The notes below the pieces were generated by a model. The model was not told where the DNA came from. It made no database searches and was given only the letters and a program-made list of their open reading frames with translations. A program made the translations under genes and the position numbers. From positions 1 through 26,378 of IMG/VR virus record IMGVR_UViG_3300042691_008769: DNA of 26,378 nt. The stretch is one strand, 5' to 3'. Below, piece after piece: positions 8,251 through 15,488 of the stretch (position 1 is the first letter of the stretch; every line of letters starts with the position of its first letter). This DNA is from a virus.

Positions 8251-9285
8251 ATGGGTGAGTTTACCGCTGCCGAGCTGGCGAACGCCGCCAACTCGCTGTT
8301 GGATTTCCACATCAAGGGCAAGGCGATCGACCAGATCCGCCAGGCCCGGCCGATGTACGATCGGTTCGTCAAGATGCAGAAGCAGTTTCCGGGCGGCAAG
8401 GAGTTCCTGACCGGCCCGGTGCGTGGCGAGTACCAGACCACGCTGATGGGCTTCAGCCACGACGACGAGGTCGAGTACGGCAATCCGACCACGACCAAGC
8501 GCTGGTCCTACAACTGGTTCGAGCTGCACAGCGGCATCAAGGTCACGATGACCGAGCTGAAGCACGCCGGCATCTCCGTCACGGACGGCAAGACCAGCAA
8601 CCACTCGGGCCAGGACGAGATCCAGCTGACCAATCTGCTGGACGAGAAGATCTACGACATGATGGAAGGGTCTGTCGTCGACTTCGTGAACATCCTCGGC
8701 CAGGACGGTTCGCAGGACGCCGCGGTGTTCCCCGGCGTGCCGAACTTCCTGTCGACCACGCCGACGACCGGCGTGACCGGCGGCCTGGATCGCGCGCTGA
8801 ACTCGTGGTGGCGCAACCGCGCGAGCATGAGCCTGTCGACGACCACGCCGTCCGACATGGCGATCTCGCGCAAGATGCAGCAGGACGTTCGTCAGCTGAA
8901 GCGCAAGGCGCCGAACGCCAAGCTCTACGGCTACATGGGTTCCGACTTCCTGGATGCATGGGAGCAGGAGTTCCGCGCCAAGGGCTACATCACGCAGACC
9001 GGCTGGTCGAAGGGCGGCAACATCGATCCGTCTGTCGGCGATGTCGACTTCAAGGGCGTGCAGGGCTTCGTCTACGAGCCTGTGCTCGACGACCTGGGCT
9101 TGGAAGACGAGCTGTGGCTGATCGACCACGACGCCATCCGTCTCATGGTGATGGAAGGCGAGGAGTGGAAGCAGCACACCCCGGACCGCCCGGCCGAGAA
9201 GTACGTGCTCTACAAGGCGCAGACCTGGACGGGTGGCCTGATCGCCAACCGGCTGAACAGTTCGGGCCGCTACGGTCTGGCGTAG
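8251..9285 (+). CDS. Major capsid protein
   Basis: This 344 aa protein should form the head shell, probably with an HK97-type fold. It follows the scaffold gene and ends at a strong terminator, the common arrangement for the most expressed virion gene. The N-terminal helix (ANAANSLLDFHIKGKAIDQI), the central YNWFELHSGIKVTMTEL stretch and the segment GSDFLDAWEQEFRAKGY fit the alternating helix/strand pattern of podoviral capsid proteins. There is no N-terminal delta domain, so a separate scaffold is expected, as found. Codon use is strongly biased toward GC-ending codons, fitting high expression. A GGGAG site lies 10 nt before the ATG. Confidence 0.85.
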   Translation: MGEFTAAELANAANSLLDFHIKGKAIDQIRQARPMYDRFVKMQKQFPGGKEFLTGPVRGEYQTTLMGFSHDDEVEYGNPTTTKRWSYNWFELHSGIKVTMTELKHAGISVTDGKTSNHSGQDEIQLTNLLDEKIYDMMEGSVVDFVNILGQDGSQDAAVFPGVPNFLSTTPTTGVTGGLDRALNSWWRNRASMSLSTTTPSDMAISRKMQQDVRQLKRKAPNAKLYGYMGSDFLDAWEQEFRAKGYITQTGWSKGGNIDPSVGDVDFKGVQGFVYEPVLDDLGLEDELWLIDHDAIRLMVMEGEEWKQHTPDRPAEKYVLYKAQTWTGGLIANRLNSSGRYGLA

Positions 9286-9294
9286 GTGATGTGA

Positions 9295-9318
9295 TCCGGG
9301 CGGCTTCGGCCGCCCGGA
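9295..9318 (+). terminator. Intrinsic terminator after the capsid gene
   Basis: A perfect 10-bp stem, TCCGGGCGGC paired with GCCGCCCGGA, is closed by a TTCG tetraloop and followed by CATTCTTT. The T tract is short, so it may be partly leaky and set the ratio of capsid to downstream tail genes. Confidence 0.85.
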
Positions 9319-9340
9319 CATTCTTTGACGGAGGTGAGGG

Positions 9341-9793
9341 ATGAAGCTGTATCGAGGCATTATCGACATCGGCCGATCGCCGGTGCGGAACGAAGTCCTG
9401 CGGGGCTTCGTGCCGATGGAGTTCAACGCCAAGGGCCATCAGGTCCAGGTGAAGGGCGCCAAGCCGCGCGACCCGCTGACGGCGCCCGAGGTGCTGGTTC
9501 TGCGCAAGATGTTCGGTCACGACGCGGTTCGCGAACTGGCCGAGATCGGCGAGGCCAAGGAGTTGGCGACGCAGGTCCGCAACCGGCTCGAGACGAAGTA
9601 CGGCACGAAGGTCGTCGAGTCGGTGTTTGGCATCCGTGGCGCGATGGCGCTGCCCAAGGCGCTGGACCTGTCGGCCGAGGAAGACAACGAGCCGGCTGAC
9701 GATCCGGGTGATCCGGTGGACGAGGAAGTTGTCGCCGAGGCGCCGGCCAAGCGGCCCACGCTGAAGCTGAACCGCGAGGCGGCGTCGGCGTAG
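9341..9793 (+). CDS. Unrecognised head/connector-region protein
   Basis: This 150 aa protein is encoded between the major capsid protein and the tail tubular protein A gene, so it is probably a head or connector component. The first 55 residues contain short beta-like stretches (LYRGIIDIG, GFVPMEFNAKGHQVQVKG). Residues 50-95 look helical. The C-terminal 40 residues are acidic then basic and look disordered (Asp/Glu/Pro/Ala-rich, ending in a Lys/Arg patch). I do not recognise a family. A strong ribosome site GGAGGTGA precedes the ATG. The stop lies 1 nt before the next start. Confidence 0.7.
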   Translation: MKLYRGIIDIGRSPVRNEVLRGFVPMEFNAKGHQVQVKGAKPRDPLTAPEVLVLRKMFGHDAVRELAEIGEAKELATQVRNRLETKYGTKVVESVFGIRGAMALPKALDLSAEEDNEPADDPGDPVDEEVVAEAPAKRPTLKLNREAASA

Positions 9794-9794
9794 C

Positions 9795-10478
9795 ATGGCC
9801 CGCAACCGCACGCTCCAAGAGCTACTGTTCGACCTTCGCGCCGAGCTGGGGATGGCGACCGACTCCACGGTCGGCCAGTCCGAGAACCCGGCGCTGAAGG
9901 TCTTGCTGCGCCGGACGCGCGAGATCCTGTATGACGACTACGACTGGCCGCATCTGACGGGGCAGTGGTTTGACACCACCCTGTCGGCGGGCCAGCGCTA
10001 CTACACCTTCCCCAGCGGGCTCAACTACGAGCGCGCTGTTGAGGCGTGGACGCAATGGGGCAACGAGTGGCTGAAGCTGGAAGCCGGCTTTGGCCCCGAC
10101 ACCTACAACGAGCGTGACAGCGGCGCCGACGAGCGCAACGATCCGCCGCAGCGGTGGCGCGTCTACAGCGGCACGCAATTCGAGGTCTGGCCGCTGCCGG
10201 CTACCAGCGGCAACACGGTGCGCTTCATAGGCACGACGGCGTTGGGGGCTTTCGAGGCCGACAGCGATACGTGCGAGTTGGACGGCACGATGGTTGTGTT
10301 GTTCGCCGCCGCCGAGCGCCTGGCCGGTAAGGACAAGGGCGAAGCGATGGCTGCCGCCGCCGCGCGCCGTCTCGCGCAGGTGAAGGCGCGCAGCAACAAG
10401 ACGGAGCCATCTTTCCGCATGATCGGCCGGGCACCGTCCAACCGGGCACCGGAACGAGTCGTGCGCGTCGCGTCGTAG
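9795..10478 (+). CDS. Tail tubular protein A / head-tail adaptor
   Basis: This 227 aa protein resembles T7 gp11-type adaptors, which join the portal to the tail tube. The N-terminal helix bundle (RNRTLQELLFDLRAELGM, then LRRTREILYDDYDWPHL) is characteristic, especially the DYDWPHL segment followed by beta strands (RYYTFPSGLNYERAVEAW, QRWRVYSGTQFEVWPLP). A C-terminal helix (AAAERLAGKDKGEAMAAAAARRLAQV) completes the pattern seen in this family. The length is close to the T7 protein (196 aa) with a basic extension at the C-terminus. The next gene begins 7 nt downstream and encodes its usual partner, the tail nozzle protein. Confidence 0.85.
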   Translation: MARNRTLQELLFDLRAELGMATDSTVGQSENPALKVLLRRTREILYDDYDWPHLTGQWFDTTLSAGQRYYTFPSGLNYERAVEAWTQWGNEWLKLEAGFGPDTYNERDSGADERNDPPQRWRVYSGTQFEVWPLPATSGNTVRFIGTTALGAFEADSDTCELDGTMVVLFAAAERLAGKDKGEAMAAAAARRLAQVKARSNKTEPSFRMIGRAPSNRAPERVVRVAS

Positions 10479-10485
10479 GCGCGAT

Positions 10486-12288
10486 ATGAGTTACATCGTA
10501 GTTTCGGATTTTCGAGTTGGCGTAGACCGCCGCCGCCGGCGCATCGCGGGCTCGCCGGGATCGATGTGGGAGTGCAAGAACGCCCACGTCACGCGCGGCG
10601 GCGATGTCGAGAAGCGCAAGAAGTTCGTCACGAAATGGTCGCTGCCGGCGGGGACATTCGGCCTGAAGGTGGTCGACGGCACGGGCTACGTGTTCGGCTC
10701 GTTGCCATCGGCCGCCATCACGCCGAGCCTGCCGTCCGGCACCAGCTACCAGCGACTCGCCAGCCCATCCACCGCGGCGACCGCGCCATCCATGTCGCGC
10801 GTCTACAGCGCCGTGCGGTTTGACGGCGACCTGTACGTCATCGCCGGCTACGACGACGACAACATCCATCACTTCCACGCCGGCGAGCACGTCACCGATT
10901 GGGATGACGGCATCGTTCAGACGTGGACTACGGCGCTGTCCGAAATCGCCGCGCAGATTGCGTTGCGGATCAACGAGAACACCGCCGAGAAGGCTACCGC
11001 GACATCCTCGGGCAACGTGATCACGATCACGGCCAAGGTGGTGAACCTGGCGCTGAACGTGACGGCCGAGGCGACCAATGGTGGCTCTGTCACCGATGAA
11101 ACCGTCGCCGTCAGCATCACGACGGCGCATGGCGGCGGCACGGCCGAGGTCTGCACCGTGACCCTGGGCGGCACGCTGGACATCGGTGATCGTTTCGCCG
11201 TGACCCTGTCGCCAACCGGCTTCACCAGCTACGAGTATGGTGCCGGCGGCACGCCGCTGACCAAGGCGACCGTGGTTGTGCCCCACAAAAGCAAGCTCTA
11301 CGCGCTGGGCAGCGCGCAGGATTTTGGATCGTCGATCGTGCGCTTCTGTTCGTTGGACGATGCCACGTCATGGCGTGAAGGCGTTGATGGCGCCGGCTTT
11401 CTCAACGTGGCGACCAGCGAGGAAGGCAACCTCGATCTTCACGGCGCGGCGCAGTACCAGCAGGGTATGGCCTTCTTCGCCGAGGACGCCATCCAGACAT
11501 GGTCGCTCGACGCGGACCCAGCCAACAACGCCGTTCAGGAGTCGATGCCCAACACGGGCGCGCTGGCGGGTGGTGCGGTGGTCACATATGGAAACAACGA
11601 CACATTTTACCTGTCGCGTTCGGGCATCCGCTCGCTGCGCGCTCGAGACTCGTCCAACGCCCCCTTTGTCAGCGACGTGGGCAATCCGATCGATCCGCTG
11701 ATCATCGCCCGGCGTAAAAGCCTGGGGACGACCGTCACGGCCGCGTCGCTGGCATGGATCGAGCCGGAAGACGGCCGGCTGTGCGTGGCGATGGGCGATC
11801 GCATCTACGTGCTGTCGCATTTCCCCGGCAGCAAGATCAGCGCGTGGTCATGGTACGAGCCGGGGTTTTCGATCGACGCCGTGTCGGTCGACAGCGGCAA
11901 GGTCTACGTGCGCTCGGGCGACACGGTGTACCTGTACGGTGGCGACGACGGAGACACCTACGATACCGACGCCAACGATATGTACGAGGTGGTTGTCGGC
12001 CTGCCCTTCATCGCCGGCAAGCGCATCGCGCACGACAAGACGGTGAACGCCTACGACGCGGCGATCGTCAACGAGTGGCTGGTTGAGGCCCTGGTCGATC
12101 CGCGCAACGAGAACCGCAAGGTGGTGTTGGGGACGATCGACGAGGATACCTACCCCGACCAGATCATGCCGGCCAGCCTGACGGGAACGACGTTCGCCCT
12201 GCAATACACTTGCAGCACGGCCGGCGCTGCCAGCATCACGAACATGGCGCTTCATGTGGTGGAGGCCGAGCCACCGACCAGCGCATGA
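10486..12288 (+). CDS. Tail tubular protein B / tail nozzle protein
   Basis: This 600 aa protein is probably the lower tail tube, as in T7 gp12 and P22 gp10-like proteins. The N-terminus describes a protein that begins with a virion-like DFRVGVDRRRRRIAGSPG and a WECKNAHVTRGGDVEKRKKFV segment found in this family. Repeated blade-like stretches follow, for example VYSAVRFDGDLYVIAGYDDD, HKSKLYALGSAQDFGSSIV and DRIYVLSHFPGSKISAWSWY, consistent with a beta-propeller-like architecture. An inserted Thr/Val/Ala-rich beta domain spans about residues 145-245. It is shorter than T7 gp12 (794 aa). The next gene starts inside its stop codon (ATGA overlap). Confidence 0.85.
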   Translation: MSYIVVSDFRVGVDRRRRRIAGSPGSMWECKNAHVTRGGDVEKRKKFVTKWSLPAGTFGLKVVDGTGYVFGSLPSAAITPSLPSGTSYQRLASPSTAATAPSMSRVYSAVRFDGDLYVIAGYDDDNIHHFHAGEHVTDWDDGIVQTWTTALSEIAAQIALRINENTAEKATATSSGNVITITAKVVNLALNVTAEATNGGSVTDETVAVSITTAHGGGTAEVCTVTLGGTLDIGDRFAVTLSPTGFTSYEYGAGGTPLTKATVVVPHKSKLYALGSAQDFGSSIVRFCSLDDATSWREGVDGAGFLNVATSEEGNLDLHGAAQYQQGMAFFAEDAIQTWSLDADPANNAVQESMPNTGALAGGAVVTYGNNDTFYLSRSGIRSLRARDSSNAPFVSDVGNPIDPLIIARRKSLGTTVTAASLAWIEPEDGRLCVAMGDRIYVLSHFPGSKISAWSWYEPGFSIDAVSVDSGKVYVRSGDTVYLYGGDDGDTYDTDANDMYEVVVGLPFIAGKRIAHDKTVNAYDAAIVNEWLVEALVDPRNENRKVVLGTIDEDTYPDQIMPASLTGTTFALQYTCSTAGAASITNMALHVVEAEPPTSA

Positions 12289-12773
12289 TCCAGATTACCG
12301 GATGCCCGCCCGAGGCCGTGATGAGCGTCGCGACCAACATGCGGGAGAAGGACAAGGAAGAAATCTACGCCACCCGCTGGACGGATAGTCCGATCGACCT
12401 GGCCGAGAGCGTCATGCGCTCGCATGGCCCGAAATGGGCCGTCTGGACGGAGGCAGGGCCGGTCGCGGTGGCCGGGGCGGCGTTGATGTGGCCGGGGGTG
12501 TGGTCGGTCTATGCGTTCGGGACGGACGATTTCAGGCGGGTCGCACCGTACTTAACCCGGCATATACGGCGTGTTATGATGCCAGGACTGGTGCTGGCGG
12601 GCGCGCACCGGGCCGAATGTCGCAGCCTTGGTACGCATACCGAGGCGCATGAGTGGTTGGAAAAGCTGAACGCGACGCGGGAGGCCGATCTGCCGAGATA
12701 CGGACGAAATGGGGAGGATTTCGTCTTGTTCAGTTGGACAAAGGAGTCGCAACTTGTGTTTCGGCGGCGGTGA
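12285..12773 (+). CDS. gp13-like internal virion protein with GNAT-type fold
   Basis: This 162 aa protein resembles the T7 gp13 group, which shows the fold of GNAT acetyltransferases but has an uncertain function in the virion. Recognisable segments are MREKDKEEIYATRW near the N-terminus, the central strand pair WAVWTEAGPVAVAGAALMWPGVWSVYAFGT, HIRRVMMPGLVLAGAHRAECRSL, and the C-terminal GRNGEDFVLFSW. The start at 12285 is chosen because it overlaps the tail nozzle stop as ATGA, and because upstream in-frame codons lie inside that gene and look unlike protein. No clear acetyl-CoA pyrophosphate loop is seen, so enzymatic activity is doubtful. Confidence 0.75.
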   Translation: MIQITGCPPEAVMSVATNMREKDKEEIYATRWTDSPIDLAESVMRSHGPKWAVWTEAGPVAVAGAALMWPGVWSVYAFGTDDFRRVAPYLTRHIRRVMMPGLVLAGAHRAECRSLGTHTEAHEWLEKLNATREADLPRYGRNGEDFVLFSWTKESQLVFRRR

Positions 12774-13353
12774 TTCTGCAAGCGGCGACAGCCGTGCCCT
12801 CGAGGAGGAGCGCAAGGCCCGAATCAATCAGGGCATGTCTCGCATTGACGAGACGTTCGCTCCGTTCAACGCGGGCTATTACAGCGACTACGAGGGCAAG
12901 TATCGCGACATGGCGATGCCCGACATCAATCAGCAGTACCGCGATGCGCTGCAAAAGACCCGCTACGGTCTGGCGCGCACGGGCAATCTCAATTCGACCG
13001 GCGCCACGACCGCCTATCGCGACCTGAACACTCGCAACGACCAGGCCCGCCTCAAGGTGAGCGACGATGCCCGTGCGGCGTCGGCCAACCAGCGCCAGGC
13101 CGTCGAAGGTTCGCGCCAGAATTTGACCAGCCAGTTGTCGGCGACGGAGAACCCGTCCGCCGTGGCGCAATCCGCGGTCAACCAGGCGGCGCTTCTCAGC
13201 CGGCCGCCGACCTACAGCCCGATCACGGACGCCTTCGCCGGGCTGACTTCGGCGTTCGCCCTGAATGAACAGGCGCGGCAGAACGGCCGACCGGGCTTTG
13301 GCTTCAGCCTCAACCCGTTCGGTAGTCCTAGCTCCGTCAGGACGGTGAGCTGA
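12754..13353 (+). CDS. Small internal virion protein, Met-Cys N-terminus
   Basis: This 199 aa protein is placed between the gp13-like and gp14-like genes, so it is probably an internal (ejected) protein. I start it at TTG 12754, which is preceded by AGGAG at seven bases. It gives MCFGGGDSASGDSRALEEER. The earlier ATG at 12709 lies inside the preceding gene and has no ribosome site. It overlaps the gp13-like gene by 20 nt. The body is Ala/Gln/Asn/Arg-rich and helical, from the RIDETFAPFNAGYYSDYEGKY segment through QQYRDALQKTRYGLARTG to a long Gln/Ala/Asn stretch. The C-terminal 40 residues are Pro/Gly/Phe-rich. The family is not recognised. Confidence 0.7.
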   Translation: MCFGGGDSASGDSRALEEERKARINQGMSRIDETFAPFNAGYYSDYEGKYRDMAMPDINQQYRDALQKTRYGLARTGNLNSTGATTAYRDLNTRNDQARLKVSDDARAASANQRQAVEGSRQNLTSQLSATENPSAVAQSAVNQAALLSRPPTYSPITDAFAGLTSAFALNEQARQNGRPGFGFSLNPFGSPSSVRTVS

Positions 13354-14015
13354 TGTGCGGTCCAGCAGCGGCGGTGATGGCGGCGGGTGCCGCCATGAGC
13401 ATGGCGTCGGTGGCGATGAACGCCAAGGCGGCGGCCGATCAGAAGTCGGCGCGCGCCGGCGTGATCAAGGACGAGAACAATCGCCAGCGCGCCATTCTTC
13501 AGCGTTCGCGTGACGTGTTTGACCAGACGTTGCCACAGGCAGGCGCGACGGCGCAGGCGGCCGACCGCAACACGGCTGGCGCGGCGCGGCTGGGCACCGA
13601 CATGGGTATCCTGAGTGATGGCGCTACGGCTGGCCCCACGGTGGCTGGCAACGCGCCGCTGGAGGTCCAGGGATCGGTTGCGCGGTCGATGCGGAACGCG
13701 CTCGCCGCCGGCCAGGATCGTGCCCGGCGCAACGCGGCGTTCGGTGCCTACACCGACGCCAACAACGATTTGGGCGTTCGTCTTGGGCGTGCGGGCCAGT
13801 GGCAGTCGATCTTCGGCAATGAGGCGCAGCGCTCGGCCGGTATCACGCCGCTCGAGTTGGAAGATGCCAACAGCGCCGGCAGCGGCTTCCGGCTGGGCGG
13901 TGGCATCCTTGGCGGGCTCGGGCAGGCGGCCATGAGCTACGGGATGAACGGCTTCGGCGGTGGCGCGGGATCGGTCGGTCGGGTTGATCCCACCGCTGCC
14001 GGTCCTTGGCGATAG
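13353..14015 (+). CDS. gp14-like internal virion protein B
   Basis: This 220 aa protein resembles T7 gp14, an internal core protein ejected into the cell envelope during infection. It begins Met-Cys-Gly, then a hydrophobic Ala/Met helix (AAAVMAAGAAMSMASVAMNA, residues 4-23), like the Met-Cys and hydrophobic start of T7 gp14. A long Gln/Arg/Ala helical region follows (KDENNRQRAILQRSRDVFDQ), with a Gly-rich C-terminal third (FRLGGGILGGLGQAAMSYG). T7 gp14 has about the same length. The start codon shares one base with the previous stop (TGATG), indicating coupling. The hydrophobic helix fits a role in membrane channel formation, by analogy with T7. Confidence 0.75.
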   Translation: MCGPAAAVMAAGAAMSMASVAMNAKAAADQKSARAGVIKDENNRQRAILQRSRDVFDQTLPQAGATAQAADRNTAGAARLGTDMGILSDGATAGPTVAGNAPLEVQGSVARSMRNALAAGQDRARRNAAFGAYTDANNDLGVRLGRAGQWQSIFGNEAQRSAGITPLELEDANSAGSGFRLGGGILGGLGQAAMSYGMNGFGGGAGSVGRVDPTAAGPWR

Positions 14016-14024
14016 GAGCGCGCG

Positions 14025-15488
14025 GTGGCGGGCGGTCGGTACGGTAATCCCTTCTACGAAGATCCCGCGATCGCGGCGATCTCGTCCAACATCGCCAAGA
14101 TTTTCGCGCCGCCGGATGCCAACAAGGCAGAGTCGGCGCGGCTGCATCGGTTGCAAGGGGATGAAGTTCAGCGGCGGTTGACTGGCCGCTCGATAATTGG
14201 CGGACGACTTGACGCCGCTGGCGGTGGTCCCATCGATCCGGCGACGCACGCCGGCATCATTGCCGAGGCGATTCGCGCTGGCGTCGATCCGCGCGACATC
14301 GCCGCCGCCAACGTCTACTACCAGTCCAACACGGGCCAGCCGGACAGCATGATCGGCCGGGCACTGGTCGGTTCCGGCAAGACGCTGGGGCCGAACGACG
14401 GCGTGTCGATGGGCGACCGCGATACGATCATTCGTAATCAGGAAGCGCAGCAGAACAGGCGCGCGGCGATCGCCGCTGGCCCTGGGTATGCTTCGGTTGC
14501 GGAGCAGCGCCGCAACAATGATCAGCGGTTGGCGTGGGAGCGTGAGAAGGACAGGACAACGCCATTCCATGTTCCGCCCGGTAACGCGCTCTTTACCGCT
14601 CCCGGCGATCAGCGTGTCCCGCCTGGTTTTCAGACTGGCGGTGTTCCCGTGCCTGCGCGTGAGCCGACAAGCGTTCAGGCGCGCGAAGTCAAGATTCTCG
14701 ACGTATTGCGCCGTAACCCCGGTATGGATCCGGGCGAGGCTGGCAAGATCGTCGATGGCCGCGTGAAGTATCAGGTGCCGCCCGATCAGCCCGGCGTCGT
14801 CATTCGCATCGATATGGAAACCGGGAAGGCTCAGCGCGTCCCTGTCTCAGCCCCGCCGGATGCCGGGCAGGACAGGGTTCCGCCGCCTTCCGGCAGTGCC
14901 GCACCTGCCAGCCCTGCGTCTAGTGCGTTCAATCTGGATCGTGCGACATCGGCCTATGACTCGGCCGCTGGCCTGGCGCCGTCCGCGTCGCGTGCTGTTG
15001 CCGCGAGCCCCATCGGCGTTATCCCGCAGTTGTTCGGTGGATCGATCGCGCCGGAAACCCGTGCCGCGACGACGCAGGCCATATTGCTAAACAACACGCT
15101 GGTTCGCGGCCTGATGGTCGGCCGCGCCGAGCGTGAGCGTCGTGACGTGATGGCCGATCTGCCGACGTTCGGCCCCATGTCCAACCCGCGCGATCAGGCT
15201 ATCAAGCTGGATGTCATCCACCGTCGTCTCACGGCGGCGCTGGAGGAAGACAAGCAGAGGCTTCTTCAGCCGATGCAGCCTGCGGTTCGTCGCCAGATCG
15301 AGGAAGGTATCCGGTACAGGGAGGATGCCATCCGAGAGATTGAATCCTTCGTGTCGCGCGGTGATGCGCCGCCAGCGGCTCCGGGGGCGGTTGCGCCTGG
15401 TCCGGCCAGATCAGGGCCGGCAACACCACCGGCTGCCGGCGCCCCGCGCGAGTACAACTGGAACCCCAAGACCCGCCGGATCGAATAA
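14025..15488 (+). CDS. Ejection (internal virion) protein in the gp15 position
   Basis: This 487 aa protein occupies the T7 gp15 position, after the gp14-like protein and before a very large protein. It is Ala/Arg/Gln/Pro-rich with no signal peptide. A helical first half (residues 20-170), a Pro/Gly-rich linker (around 180-225 and again 265-300), and helical stretches (VQAREVKILDVLRRNPGMD, EEDKQRLLQPMQPAVRRQIEE) can be seen. The C-terminal YNWNPKTRRIE motif is typical of phage ejection proteins. It starts with GTG at 14025 with AGGAG upstream. The stop overlaps the next start by one base. It is much shorter than T7 gp15 (747 aa), so homology is uncertain. Confidence 0.65.
   Translation: MAGGRYGNPFYEDPAIAAISSNIAKIFAPPDANKAESARLHRLQGDEVQRRLTGRSIIGGRLDAAGGGPIDPATHAGIIAEAIRAGVDPRDIAAANVYYQSNTGQPDSMIGRALVGSGKTLGPNDGVSMGDRDTIIRNQEAQQNRRAAIAAGPGYASVAEQRRNNDQRLAWEREKDRTTPFHVPPGNALFTAPGDQRVPPGFQTGGVPVPAREPTSVQAREVKILDVLRRNPGMDPGEAGKIVDGRVKYQVPPDQPGVVIRIDMETGKAQRVPVSAPPDAGQDRVPPPSGSAAPASPASSAFNLDRATSAYDSAAGLAPSASRAVAASPIGVIPQLFGGSIAPETRAATTQAILLNNTLVRGLMVGRAERERRDVMADLPTFGPMSNPRDQAIKLDVIHRRLTAALEEDKQRLLQPMQPAVRRQIEEGIRYREDAIREIESFVSRGDAPPAAPGAVAPGPARSGPATPPAAGAPREYNWNPKTRRIE

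Noticed and set aside
12709-12753. ATG start at 12709 for the 12754 gene
   Set aside because: It lies within the preceding gene, lacks a ribosome site, and gives an atypical N-terminus; the TTG has AGGAG at proper spacing.
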